Positions 8,728 to 16,687 of a DNA stretch of 64,000 nt are shown in pieces. Location of the stretch: contig AHHB01000022.1 of NCBI GenBank assembly GCA_000242815.2, forward strand, positions 25,191-89,190, given 5' to 3'. Below the pieces are notes generated by a model that saw only the letters and a program-made list of their open reading frames with translations, searched no databases and had not been told where the DNA came from. The DNA comes from Janthinobacterium lividum PAMC 25724 (GTDB lineage: Bacteria > Pseudomonadota > Gammaproteobacteria > Burkholderiales > Burkholderiaceae_D). Position 1 is the first letter of the stretch. Every line of letters begins with the position of its first letter. The position numbers and the translations under genes are program-made.

Positions 8728-9102
8728 TTACTGGCTCAGTGCTACTTTGTCGGCAAAATACTCGGTCTCGCCGAAGCATTGCGTCGGCACGCCCTTGTGC
8801 TGGCTGTAGGTGACGACGATGCGCTTGCCGGCAGCGGCCGACAGTTGCTTCGCCACTTCCTCGTCGCGCACGCTGAACTGGAATTTTTCAGGGATGGTGC
8901 CCGGCAGCGCCGTCAGCAGCAATTCACCTTCCCAGGTTTTGCAAATCCAGCCCCGTTTGGCGAACTTTTGCAGGTGGCCCGCCCGTTCGCCTTCCGAGTA
9001 CGAGAAACTGAGGGCCGTCCAGGCGTAGGCGGCCAGCAGCAGGACGCCGGCCACGAGGAAGATGACGAAGGCGAAGGTGACTTTTTTGGTCGTAGGGGTC
9101 AT
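8728..9102 (-). CDS. Small membrane-anchored protein, function unknown
   Basis: A 124-residue protein with one N-terminal hydrophobic helix (about 9-29) and a soluble remainder that should lie in the periplasm. The soluble part contains SFSYSEGERAGHLQKFAKRGWICKTWEG, split here as SFSYSEGERAGHLQ then KFAKRGWICKTWEG, and near the end GVPTQCFGETEYF. I recall a conserved betaproteobacterial family with this layout that is sometimes mislabelled 6-phosphogluconate dehydrogenase; nothing in the sequence supports an enzyme. Two Cys (in WICKTW and TQCFG) could form a disulfide. It stands alone, ending near a microrepeat and starting next to the GGGTC palindromes. Confidence 0.65.
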   Translation of the reverse strand: MTPTTKKVTFAFVIFLVAGVLLLAAYAWTALSFSYSEGERAGHLQKFAKRGWICKTWEGELLLTALPGTIPEKFQFSVRDEEVAKQLSAAAGKRIVVTYSQHKGVPTQCFGETEYFADKVALSQ

Positions 9103-9131
9103 GTTGACTTTTATCGTTAAATTGAAGAAAA

Positions 9132-9317
9132 CCCGGGGTCAGACCCTAAGGCCGTTCAGTTAAGAGTTTTGGCCTGATTTATGGGCGCCAGTAAATTCGC
9201 CAAACCCAGAGGCAAAGAGCTGGGGGTCGGACCCTCAGGGTCCGACCCCAGTCCTTGTTCTTGGGCTAAAAATAGCATCACTAACACTAACTTAACGGCA
9301 TTCGGGTCTGACCCCAG
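9132..9317. repeat. Cluster of GGGTC-nGACCC palindromic repeats (REP-like)
   Basis: Three related palindromes occupy this gap. GGGGTCAGACCC is at 9135-9146. A perfect long inverted repeat has arms GGGGTCGGACCC (9223-9234) and GGGTCCGACCCC (9238-9249) around TCA. GGGTCTGACCCC is at 9304-9315. The central copy has flanks (AGGCAAA on the left, TTCTTGGG on the right) that recur around a second copy at 62214-62271 in the opposite orientation, so the mobile unit is about 60 bp (9205-9265 here). No transposase gene is in the window. Confidence 0.8.
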
Positions 9318-9341
9318 CCTTCCGCTAGTGGCGACGTACAC

Positions 9342-10580
9342 TCAGTCTTTGCTGCCTGCTTTCCAGTTCAGGCCAAAGCTGTAGCGCTCGTCCATGGCCT
9401 GGTGCGCCGTGATTTTACCTTGGCCGCCGAAGTATTCCACCAATTTTGTCACCTGCAGGTTGCCGCCCTGGTTTTCCAGCATGGCGATGGCGCACATGGC
9501 GTGCGAGCTGTCTGTATCGAGGCGCACCTCCACGCTCGGTTGGCCGGGAATGTCGATCGTCACCACGCCATCCGTGGCGGCCCAGTTAGGTACGCCTTCG
9601 TAGATGAAGGCATACACGAGCACGCGCTTGATTTGCTCGAAATGGGTGCCGTTGATGAAGATGTTTTCACCGTTGCTGACGCTGCCCGTGCGATCGTCGC
9701 CTTCCAGGTGGATGTAGGGCGCCCTGTCGTAAGCGCCCCAGCTGTTGCCCAGTGCCTGCACGGCGCTCTTGCTGCCATTGCTCATTTCGAACAGGCAGCC
9801 GATATCGAGGTCGATGCCGCCCGCGCGGCCGGCCGGCTTGTTAAATAGCTTGCCGAGGAAGCCCGTGTCGAGCTTGGAGGCAGGCGCCTGGCCTTGCGCA
9901 GCGTTCTGGTTCCAGTTCAGGTTGACGCGGATGCGGCCATAACCGCCGCTGTCGCGCTTGTCGAGCGAGATCTTGTCGCCGCGCTTTTCCAGGCGGATTT
10001 TCGACAGCGAAATTTTGTTTGCCGCTGGCGCTGGTGTGGGCGCGGGAGTGGGAGCGGACGCAGGGGAAGACGCTGCCGCTTCGCTGCCGCCAAAGTGCTT
10101 CAGCAGCGCCGCGAGGCCACCCGCAAAGCCCTGGCCCACGGCGCCGAAGCGCCAACTGCCGTCGCGGCGATACAACTCGCCGATGATGACCGCTTTTTCT
10201 TCCTGGAAGTCATTGCCCGTGAAGGCGAAGGTGGCTGCCTGGCCCAGCGCCATGCTGGAATTGTCCAGGGTGCGCATGCTGCCTTGCTCCGTCGCCGCCG
10301 TAAACACCAGCTTGTCGATGCTGGCAGGCAGGCGGGCAAGGTCCACCTGGAAGGTGGAGCGCGAGCCGTTCAGCTCCACCGTGACAGCGTTGTCCGGCGT
10401 ACTTTTCTGGTTGTAGAACACCATATAACGGTCGTCCGACAGCTTGCCGGCTGCATCGACGCCAAAGCAGCTGACATCGACTTCCATTGCGCCGGAAGCG
10501 ATATCGAGAGTGACGGCAAAGGGACCGTTCAAGCCCAGGTCTGCCAGTTTGCCTTTTTGTCCGCGTGTGAAATTGTTCAT
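9342..10580 (-). CDS. TerA-like protein with two TerD-type domains
   Basis: A 412-residue cytoplasmic Ter protein. Residues 1-165 form a TerD-like beta-sandwich domain (IIGELYRRDGSWRFGAVGQGF is the typical end, given here as IIGELYRRDGSW then RFGAVGQGF). A Pro/Ala/Thr linker spans 167-188, and 190-412 is a TerA-type domain (GGIDLDIGCLFEM, DDRTGSVSNGENIFING, VEYFGGQGKITAHQAMDERY). TerD domains bind calcium and belong to tellurite and general stress systems. The start at 10580 overlaps the CitE-like gene stop (ATGA), and an upstream frame extension to 10730 lies inside that gene. It is the last gene of the overlapping Ter operon. Confidence 0.85.
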   Translation of the reverse strand: MNNFTRGQKGKLADLGLNGPFAVTLDIASGAMEVDVSCFGVDAAGKLSDDRYMVFYNQKSTPDNAVTVELNGSRSTFQVDLARLPASIDKLVFTAATEQGSMRTLDNSSMALGQAATFAFTGNDFQEEKAVIIGELYRRDGSWRFGAVGQGFAGGLAALLKHFGGSEAAASSPASAPTPAPTPAPAANKISLSKIRLEKRGDKISLDKRDSGGYGRIRVNLNWNQNAAQGQAPASKLDTGFLGKLFNKPAGRAGGIDLDIGCLFEMSNGSKSAVQALGNSWGAYDRAPYIHLEGDDRTGSVSNGENIFINGTHFEQIKRVLVYAFIYEGVPNWAATDGVVTIDIPGQPSVEVRLDTDSSHAMCAIAMLENQGGNLQVTKLVEYFGGQGKITAHQAMDERYSFGLNWKAGSKD

Positions 10581-11563
10581 GGTGGTGCAATCCCTTCGTC
10601 GCTTGAGAGTTGAGTCAATGAATTGTTGGCCTGGTGCGCCGGTGCCGCCTCGGCCGCATGGCGGATGCCGAACAGGCGCGCCTGTTCGATGATGCGCAGC
10701 GCCCAGCTTGAATGGGTGGCCACTTCGCACATCGATTCCTGCATGCGAAAAACGGCCGGGCTGTCCGGGTCGATGATGCGCAGCGCCAGTTCGATGTCTG
10801 ACTGCGCCACCTGGTAGTGGCGCTCGATCTGCGGCACCTGGTCTGGGTGGATGGCGGTCTTGGCGATCATGCCGTGCGCCATGTCCTGCGCCACTTCGGC
10901 ATCGAGCCAGTTGCCCTGTGACAGGTGCTCGAAGACGGGCGCCGTCAGCTGGAAGCCGTGCGGCTTGAAAATGGTGATCAGGCGGCCGATGACTTGTCCC
11001 AGCGGTGTCTGATAAATGGTGCCGCTGGTAGGGCGGCGCAGTCCCAGCAGGGCCAACAGATCATTACCGCCGATGCGCAGCGCCAGGATACGCCGACGCA
11101 CTTCCGGTGCCGACAGGATGAGGCGAAACTGCTTCATTTCCTCGTCGTCGAACACTTCCACCGTTTCCAGTGTCGGCATCAGCAAGTGATGCGTGTGGCG
11201 CACCAGCTCGAAATATGCGGCAAAGTTGTGGCGCGTGGACTTGGGTAGCACGAAGCCGCTCAATTTTTCGGCGCCGGGCATGCCCAGCACGCGCGCCAGC
11301 ACATCGAGATTGCGCACGCGCACGAAGCGCAGCGTGTCCGATTCGGCACCCATGTTTTGCAGCGCCAGCGAGAGGTTAAACAGTGCGTAGCTGAGGTCGC
11401 GCTCGGCGATGGCGTCTTCGGTGCACAGTATGACCGAACGCAAATGACTCAATTTGTCGCCATTGGCAATCGCCAGCAAGTCCTTGTGCGTGGTTGGCAC
11501 GTACATGGAGGCGCCCAGCGCTGCCTTGTGTTCGCTTTGTGGGTGTAGCGAGTTGTTATCCAT
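10577..11563 (-). CDS. CitE/HpcH-HpaI aldolase-like protein of the Ter cluster
   Basis: A 328-residue TIM-barrel protein related to citrate lyase beta subunit and HpcH/HpaI aldolases. Segments consistent with this are FVRVRNLDVLARVLGMPG, LMPTLETVEVFDDEEM, ILALRIGGNDLLALLGLRR and MIAKTAIHPDQVPQIERHY, the last carrying the typical K-x-x-IHP turn. Enzymes of this family make or break C-C bonds with a divalent metal. In published Ter gene neighbourhoods a CitE-like enzyme accompanies ATP-grasp, PRTase and HAD enzymes in a proposed nucleoside-like metabolite pathway; the substrate is unknown. It overlaps its upstream neighbour by eight bases and its downstream one by four. Confidence 0.82.
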   Translation of the reverse strand: MDNNSLHPQSEHKAALGASMYVPTTHKDLLAIANGDKLSHLRSVILCTEDAIAERDLSYALFNLSLALQNMGAESDTLRFVRVRNLDVLARVLGMPGAEKLSGFVLPKSTRHNFAAYFELVRHTHHLLMPTLETVEVFDDEEMKQFRLILSAPEVRRRILALRIGGNDLLALLGLRRPTSGTIYQTPLGQVIGRLITIFKPHGFQLTAPVFEHLSQGNWLDAEVAQDMAHGMIAKTAIHPDQVPQIERHYQVAQSDIELALRIIDPDSPAVFRMQESMCEVATHSSWALRIIEQARLFGIRHAAEAAPAHQANNSLTQLSSDEGIAPP

Positions 11564-12662
11564 CGACTGCGCTCCTGATAAGGGCGACCGCCTGGTAGGG
11601 CAGCGCCGGTTCTACGCTGACGGGGATGGCTTTTTCGTGCGCCAGCAGCAGTAAATGTGCCACATCCGGTGCATTCATGTCGCGTACGATCAGGCGTTCG
11701 GGGACGCGGCGCAGCAGTACGCGCGTCGCTTCGCCGAGGCCTGGCTTGATCAGATTGATGTCGCTGATGCCGTATTGCTGCTGCGCCTGCGCCATATAGG
11801 CTTGCGAGCGCGCCGCCATGGCTGGCGCATCGGTCGCCTCAGCGAGCGGGATGCCGCTGCTGGCGGCGATCGCCACGGCATCGGCCACCAGGCCGTCGGC
11901 AAAATCGCGCGACTGATCGTGTTGTTCGAACTGCGCGTAGTAGACGCAGCCGTGGAAGTCGTCGGGGCCGATGGCGTCATTGAGCACGGAGCGGCTCACC
12001 AGGCCCGAGACGGTGGCGTTCAAAATGCTCGACGCGATCAGGTAGTCGTCGCAGGACGCGGCGCAGGCTGCTGTGCCGGCCAGGTCGGACAGCACGAACA
12101 GGCCGCCGTCGATGGCCGTGCCCTGCGCGGCGTTGAAATCACTGACCGTCTGGCGCAGCTCGCGCGAAATCACGCCCTTGCCTGTCCAGCCATCGACGAA
12201 GACGATGGATGCATCGGCGTGGCCCTGCGCCAGGATGTGTTTGAGCGCATTTGCATCGATGCCGCGGTCGCGGATGATGGAAATGGAATAATGGCTGCAT
12301 TCGCGCTGCAACACCTGGCGCAGCAAATGACCGAGGATGACGCCCACGGGCGTGCCGGCGCGCGCCAGCGACACTAGCGTGATCGGGCCCGTGCGGCGCG
12401 CCGCGATCAGGGCCGCCAGGCGCAGGCAGTCGCGCGCCATCTGCAGGCGGTTGGCCGCAAACGCGTTCTGGAATAGCGCCAGGTAAGCGGGCGAGGGCAG
12501 CGACTCCGGCGACAGCATTTCGCTGTAGTGGCGCTGTCCGGACTGGATCAAACGTTCCTTTTCGGCCAGGTCCAGGATGGGTTCGAGCGCCATCGGCGTG
12601 AGCAGGAACTCAACGTCATCCTGGCGGTAGCTGCCGCTGAAATGCTGCGCGCCTTCGGTCAT
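11556..12662 (-). CDS. StiP-like protein (PRTase-like plus PELOTA-type domain) of the Ter cluster
   Basis: A 368-residue protein matching the family annotated as cysteine protease StiP. Aravind and colleagues describe it as a phosphoribosyltransferase-like domain followed by a PELOTA RNA-binding-type domain. Visible segments are SGQRHYSEMLSPESLPS (about 41-57), LVSLARAGTPVGVILGHLL, SIVFVDGWTGKGVISRELRQ (a PRPP-loop-like region) and the C-terminal NLIKPGLGEATRVLLRRVPE. I see no convincing protease triad, so the protease label may be misleading. The start at 12662 overlaps the HAD gene stop by four bases; the longer frame to 12908 runs through the HAD gene. Confidence 0.8.
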   Translation of the reverse strand: MTEGAQHFSGSYRQDDVEFLLTPMALEPILDLAEKERLIQSGQRHYSEMLSPESLPSPAYLALFQNAFAANRLQMARDCLRLAALIAARRTGPITLVSLARAGTPVGVILGHLLRQVLQRECSHYSISIIRDRGIDANALKHILAQGHADASIVFVDGWTGKGVISRELRQTVSDFNAAQGTAIDGGLFVLSDLAGTAACAASCDDYLIASSILNATVSGLVSRSVLNDAIGPDDFHGCVYYAQFEQHDQSRDFADGLVADAVAIAASSGIPLAEATDAPAMAARSQAYMAQAQQQYGISDINLIKPGLGEATRVLLRRVPERLIVRDMNAPDVAHLLLLAHEKAIPVSVEPALPYQAVALIRSAVDG

Positions 12663-13447
12663 AGCGCCGCCACGGTGAGTGCTGCCAACTGGGTGCCGTT
12701 GGGGATGATGGCGTAGTCGCAGGCGGCCATGAAACGGGCGTCCGAGCGGCTGTCGCCCATGCCGAAGCTGAGAATGGGGCCATGCTCGGCTTCCAGTTCC
12801 GCGCGCAGGTAGGCGACGGCGCGCGCCTTGTTCAGGGTTTTCGGCAGCACGGCCAGGTTGTTGCCGTTGCGGTGGATAAAGTAGTCGCTGCCTTCCTTGG
12901 CAATCCACTGTTGCAGCACCTGCTCTTCGATGTCGGCCAGGCGCTCGCCGCGCGCTTCATGGTCCTTGACGACGATGTAGAACGGCGTGTTGTAATCCTC
13001 GATCAGGCGCGCGCGCGTAGGCATGCCCGCCTTGATCTGGAAATCGTCGATGATGCGCATGGCGTCTTGCAGACCGGGCAGCGCCGTCTGCATGTCGTTT
13101 TGCATCAGTGCCAGCCAGCCCGCGTCGAGCGCGCCGCCTGGCTGCAGTACGATGCCGCCGTAATCGAGCACGCTGTAGCTGGTAAACGGCAGGTCGACCC
13201 GGCGGAAGGCGTCGCCATTTCTCGCCGTGGCGGGAATCAGTGTCATGCCGCTTTGCGCAAATTCAAAGAAGGCGCGCTGGCGCGCCGTCGTATACGAGCA
13301 GGCATCGCCATTTTTCAGGTAGGCCGCTGGCTGCAGGTCGGTCTGGCCCGGGCATTTTTTCGGCGTCTGGAACAGTGTGTCGTCCAGATCAACAAACAGG
13401 AATTTCTTCAATTTTGGTCTCTGATTGAAAGTGAAACAGGCGGCCAT
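12659..13447 (-). CDS. HAD-superfamily phosphatase of the Ter cluster
   Basis: A 262-residue HAD hydrolase. Motif I is VDLDDTLF (19-26, nucleophile Asp20 and acid Asp22), a motif II Thr lies in TLIPATARN, a Lys is near LPKTLNKARAVAYL, and motif IV is GMGDSRSDARF. This looks like a Cof/SPP-type small-molecule phosphatase, in keeping with removal of a phosphate from a pathway intermediate. The start is uncertain: ATG 13447 overlaps the upstream gene by 59 bases, while TTG 13411 would give a start beginning LKKFLFVDLDD, closer to usual HAD length before motif I. Confidence 0.83.
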   Translation of the reverse strand: MAACFTFNQRPKLKKFLFVDLDDTLFQTPKKCPGQTDLQPAAYLKNGDACSYTTARQRAFFEFAQSGMTLIPATARNGDAFRRVDLPFTSYSVLDYGGIVLQPGGALDAGWLALMQNDMQTALPGLQDAMRIIDDFQIKAGMPTRARLIEDYNTPFYIVVKDHEARGERLADIEEQVLQQWIAKEGSDYFIHRNGNNLAVLPKTLNKARAVAYLRAELEAEHGPILSFGMGDSRSDARFMAACDYAIIPNGTQLAALTVAAL

Positions 13448-14546
13448 TCAGCTGGCCGGCGAGTTGCATGAGGGCCGGACTGGCCGGCGTTTCATGGCAG
13501 ATGAAAACGTGCTGGTACTGGCCAGGTGCCACGTTGTACAGGTAATTGGCGATACCTTCGCCGTAGTTATCGTCGCAACGCAGGATATGGCTAACGGAGC
13601 CCCACGACAGGATGGGCGAGCGCGTAGTCGATTGCACCACGACGTTCTTGCCCAGCGCTTCGAGTTCGCGCGCCAGCAGAAATGACGGGTGCATGAATTC
13701 GCCCGTACCCAGCACCAGCACCGAGTCGCCAGCGCCGATTTCCTGTGCCAGCTGCACCGCCAGGCCTTGCGGCGGCGTCAGCGCGCGCCCCACGCCAATG
13801 CGGCCAAAGGCAGGGCTGGCGCCCCGTTCCGCGTTGGCCTCGAAGCGCTGCGCGCTGGCCGCTATCGGCGCAGGCGCATCGCCGGCCTGGAAGGCGTAAT
13901 GGCCGGACAGCGCCGCGCCTATGGTGGTGGGCAGACCAAAACGCTGGGTCAGGCCGGCGTTGGCGGCCTGACCCATGAAATTGGTAATCACGCCCAGGTG
14001 CAGCTTTTCCAGCTGAGGATAGCGCGCGCGGCACACTTGCACCAGGTTGGCGAAGGTATTGCCGGTCGATGCTTCATCGTCGATCAGCACCAGGCTGCGG
14101 GCCGAGGAAAACACGGCGCTGGCGGCGTCGGACAGGTGCAAAAACTGGCGCGGCGCGTGGCTGTGCGACTCCTCGAATTCGAAGAAGGGCACCGTGCCCA
14201 CGCGGTAGCGCGAGCTGTGCAGGAACAGGGCCTGGCCATTCGGATGGGCGCGCAGCCATGCTTCGAACACGCCCTGTCCCAGGCCGACGGCCGTTTCCGC
14301 CATGGCGATGAAGACCACGGGGCCGGGCAGGCTGGGGGGAATCTGCGCGGCCAGGTTGTCGTGGATGGCTTCCATGGCGCGCGGCGTGACGGGCCAGTGC
14401 TTGCCCAGCACCTTGGACAGGAACAGGAAGCCGCGCTTGGCGTTGGCGCGCGCGGCAAAGCCGATCAGCCAGTCCAGCGGAAAGCGTGCCTCGTCCACCT
14501 TCAGGGTCAGTTCGCCCGTCGGCATCTGCTTCTTGACGATGTTCAT
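13389..14546 (-). CDS. Phosphoribosyltransferase with C-terminal TRSP-type domain (Ter cluster)
   Basis: A 385-residue protein. The N-terminal half is an orotate-PRTase-like domain with the PRPP-binding loop LVLIDDEASTGNTF at 152-165. The C-terminal part (from about 230) starts a second domain with FGRIGVGRALTPP and VLVLGTGEFMHPSFLLARELE, the pattern of the TRSP domain fused to PRTases in Ter operons. It probably attaches a ribose-phosphate to an unknown base-like precursor. ATG 14546 overlaps the ATP-grasp gene stop by four bases. The upstream in-frame extension to 14675 has atypical Arg-rich content and is rejected. Confidence 0.83.
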   Translation of the reverse strand: MNIVKKQMPTGELTLKVDEARFPLDWLIGFAARANAKRGFLFLSKVLGKHWPVTPRAMEAIHDNLAAQIPPSLPGPVVFIAMAETAVGLGQGVFEAWLRAHPNGQALFLHSSRYRVGTVPFFEFEESHSHAPRQFLHLSDAASAVFSSARSLVLIDDEASTGNTFANLVQVCRARYPQLEKLHLGVITNFMGQAANAGLTQRFGLPTTIGAALSGHYAFQAGDAPAPIAASAQRFEANAERGASPAFGRIGVGRALTPPQGLAVQLAQEIGAGDSVLVLGTGEFMHPSFLLARELEALGKNVVVQSTTRSPILSWGSVSHILRCDDNYGEGIANYLYNVAPGQYQHVFICHETPASPALMQLAGQLNGRLFHFQSETKIEEIPVC

Positions 14547-15580
14547 GGCAGCTCCACGGCGTAGGCGGCTTCGGCCACGCGCATGCCCTCGCCGATGGCA
14601 GGCACGCTGAGCTTGTCGTAGCCTTGGTCGAAGCCGGCCAGCGCCAGGTAGGGCAGGTTCGGTCCGGCCGCGCACGCCATGCCGATGCCGCCCGACATGC
14701 GCGGGTTAATCTCCAGCAGCGCCAGGCCGTTGGCGCCTTCTCGGAACTGGATGTTGAAGACGCCATTGAGGCGGTAGTCGCGCGCCAGTTTTTCGCAGGC
14801 GGCCAGCAAGTCGGCGCGCAGCTCGATCAGCTGGCCGCTGCCGCCCACGTGCAGCTTCTTGCGCGGCACGGCGCAAATGAGCTTGCCCTGGTCGGCCACG
14901 CAGTCGGCGCTGTATTCGTGGCCATCGAGGTATTCCATCAGCAGTAGCGTCTTGAAGGTTCCCATCTGCGCCAGGCCGCTGCGCAGCTCCTGCGCATTGA
15001 TCTGGTAGGCGGCGCCGGCCAGCAGCAGCTGGGCGCTGGTGCGCTCTTCATCGAGCACGGCAAAGCCCAGGCCATACACCGATTCCGATGGCTTGATGCA
15101 CAGCTTGCGATGCAGCGGCTGCAGCTCGGCATAGGCGGCGTCGTATTCCTCGATACTTGTCACGGCACGGTAGTCGGCCGGGGGTGCCATGGGCAGATCG
15201 AGGCCGTCGCAGAAGCGCGCCTTGTCGTGCATCAAAGCGAGCGTGTCTTCACTGGCCACGCTAAGCACGCGCGTGCCGAGGGCGGCAAAGCGCGCGCTGG
15301 CGCTGCCGATCAGGCCTGCTTCCTTGCCGGGCCAGAAAATCGTGATCGCGCGGTCGCGGCAAAATTCCAGGCACCACTCGACATAATTGAGGCCCGTCAG
15401 TCCCGACGGTTCGACTGCATATTCGTGGGCCGATAAAAAGGCCGCCGCATGCGCATTCGTATTGCTGCACACGATGTGATAGCGCGGCTGGCCGCTAGTG
15501 GCGGCCATATCGGCCTCGCGGATCAGGCGCATGGCCGTGCCGACCGAGGAAAATGTTTTGTTGAACCAGACTCTTTGCAT
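14543..15580 (-). CDS. ATP-grasp ligase of the Ter cluster
   Basis: A 345-residue ATP-grasp enzyme with a pre-ATP-grasp Rossmann-like N-terminus (YHIVCSNTNAHAAAF, ITIFWPGKEAGLI), the ATP-binding region around LCIKPSESVYGLGF, and the metal/ATP site GVFNIQFREGANGLALLEINPRMSGG, quoted here in two parts: GVFNIQFREG and LALLEINPRMSGG. Such enzymes join a carboxylate to an amine through an acyl-phosphate. It is the first gene of six overlapping minus-strand genes, so its promoter should drive them all. Confidence 0.85.
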   Translation of the reverse strand: MQRVWFNKTFSSVGTAMRLIREADMAATSGQPRYHIVCSNTNAHAAAFLSAHEYAVEPSGLTGLNYVEWCLEFCRDRAITIFWPGKEAGLIGSASARFAALGTRVLSVASEDTLALMHDKARFCDGLDLPMAPPADYRAVTSIEEYDAAYAELQPLHRKLCIKPSESVYGLGFAVLDEERTSAQLLLAGAAYQINAQELRSGLAQMGTFKTLLLMEYLDGHEYSADCVADQGKLICAVPRKKLHVGGSGQLIELRADLLAACEKLARDYRLNGVFNIQFREGANGLALLEINPRMSGGIGMACAAGPNLPYLALAGFDQGYDKLSVPAIGEGMRVAEAAYAVELP

Positions 15581-15632
15581 GTACGGGGACCGGGTGGAAA
15601 TGGGGAAGCCGCGCGCAGGTGCGCGCGCGGGA

Positions 15633-15667
15633 ATTCTATATAGCCAGACTTAACCTGGCCTTAGCAA
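15633..15667 (-). promoter_or_regulatory. Possible promoter of the ATP-grasp operon
   Basis: On the minus strand, TTGCTA (complement of 15662-15667) lies ahead of an AT-rich TATATAGAAT block (complement of 15633-15642), about 55-60 bases before the ATP-grasp start. The best -10 register gives a spacer of about 18-21 bp, so the match is imperfect. Confidence 0.35.
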
Positions 15668-15698
15668 TTTTTTGAACTGCAACGTTGAACAACAAACT

Positions 15699-15833
15699 AA
15701 CAACGCATGACAAAATCGTAGCGAGCGCACGGAAGAGGTGGCCGAAGAGCGCAACCGTAATGTAGTACGGGGGCGCCGAGCCGGTGCGCATCGCAGGGCG
15801 CCTATCTCAACGCGCAGTAGGTTTGCTCGGTTG
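15699..15833. repeat. Dispersed ~120-bp intergenic repeat, copy 1
   Basis: This stretch aligns with 56741-56856 in the same orientation. Shared blocks include TAACAACGC, CAAAATCGT-GCGAGCGCA, AGAGGTGGC, AGCGCAA-CGTA, GTAC, TCGCAGG-CGCC and CGCGCAG-AGGTTT, with one indel of about 12 bases in the middle. It fills the gap between the ATP-grasp promoter region and the AIM24 gene end. Confidence 0.75.
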
Positions 15834-15836
15834 CTC

Positions 15837-16553
15837 TTAGCTGGCTTTGCCGGAGGCTGTCCACTTGAGGAAGGCGTCGCGGTTGCGCGAGCAGATGAAG
15901 ACCTTGCCCGAGCCGGAAAAACGCAGCACGATGCCTTCGCCGCTAGTCACGCTATTGACCATATTGCCGAGGAAGCCGCCGATGCCGCCGCCGCTGGCGC
16001 CGCCGCCCGTGGTCACGGAAATGTCGTATTTCAGGCTATTGTCCCAGCAGACTACGTGGGAATTGTCGATCACGACATCCTTGCCCGGCTCGACGTCGAG
16101 CTGGAACATGGAGCCGAAGCCCGATACGACCACTTGCCCCGTGCCTGCCGTCTCCATGACGAAGAAGCCGCCCGACTGGGCGAACAGCGCGTTGCCGATG
16201 CTTTGCGTACGTACCTTCATTTCCGTACCCGAGGTGGCGGCGACAAAGGCGCCGTCGTTGAGCAGGTACTGCCGCGCGCCCACGTCGACCACTTCGATGG
16301 CGCCCGGCAGGGTGGGCGAAAGCAGGCAGTCGCCGCTGCCACGCACCGCTTCGATGTGTTGCTGGAAGAACGATTCGCCATTTGCGAAGCGGCGCATGAT
16401 GGCGCTGCCCAAGCCGCCCGTCATCTTGCCTTTCAAGTCCAGCGCCGTTTCCATCATCACCATGGCATCGGATTCGCAATAGATGGTTTCGCCCTGCTTC
16501 ATGCTGACGTGCAGGAATGGATCGACGTCACCGGTGACACTAAATACTGGCAT
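15837..16553 (-). CDS. AIM24 family protein
   Basis: A 238-residue protein of the AIM24/TIGR00266 family, a jelly-roll-like fold related to tryptophan RNA-binding attenuation proteins. It shows the N-terminus MPVFSVTGDVDPFLHVSM, the Gly-rich KMTGGLGSAIMRRF, GDCLLSPTLPGAIEVVDV, the acidic LDVEPGKDVVIDNSHVV and a C-terminal GSGKVFICSRN. AIM24 genes often travel with terD genes, as here, but the molecular function is unknown. The Shine-Dalgarno GGAG directly follows an intrinsic terminator (16565-16596). Expression may therefore depend on read-through from terD or on a promoter within the preceding 90 bases. Confidence 0.82.
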   Translation of the reverse strand: MPVFSVTGDVDPFLHVSMKQGETIYCESDAMVMMETALDLKGKMTGGLGSAIMRRFANGESFFQQHIEAVRGSGDCLLSPTLPGAIEVVDVGARQYLLNDGAFVAATSGTEMKVRTQSIGNALFAQSGGFFVMETAGTGQVVVSGFGSMFQLDVEPGKDVVIDNSHVVCWDNSLKYDISVTTGGGASGGGIGGFLGNMVNSVTSGEGIVLRFSGSGKVFICSRNRDAFLKWTASGKAS

Positions 16554-16564
16554 GATAAATCTCC

Positions 16565-16596
16565 AAAAAAAAGCCGCCTGAACTGTTCAGGCGGCA
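16565..16596 (-). terminator. Intrinsic terminator between terD and the AIM24 gene
   Basis: On the minus strand a perfect 11-bp stem (GCCGCCTGAAC / GTTCAGGCGGC, single-base loop as written) is followed by nine T. The T-run runs straight into the GGAG of the AIM24 gene, leaving 11 bases from T-run to start codon. It is a textbook rho-independent terminator in an unusual, attenuator-like place. Confidence 0.88.
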
Positions 16597-16687
16597 GCAA
16601 TGATATGACATTAGCCCCATGCATCGCGCGAAACCGTAGCAATCAGGCCCGAAGTGCGCGGCACCGCAGGTTTAGCGCGTGTGTATA

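Noticed and set aside
16342..16482. Long plus-strand frames opposite the AIM24 gene (15738-16691 and 15847-16482)
   Set aside because: They are shadows of the AIM24 coding sequence and run through its terminator and ribosome-binding site.
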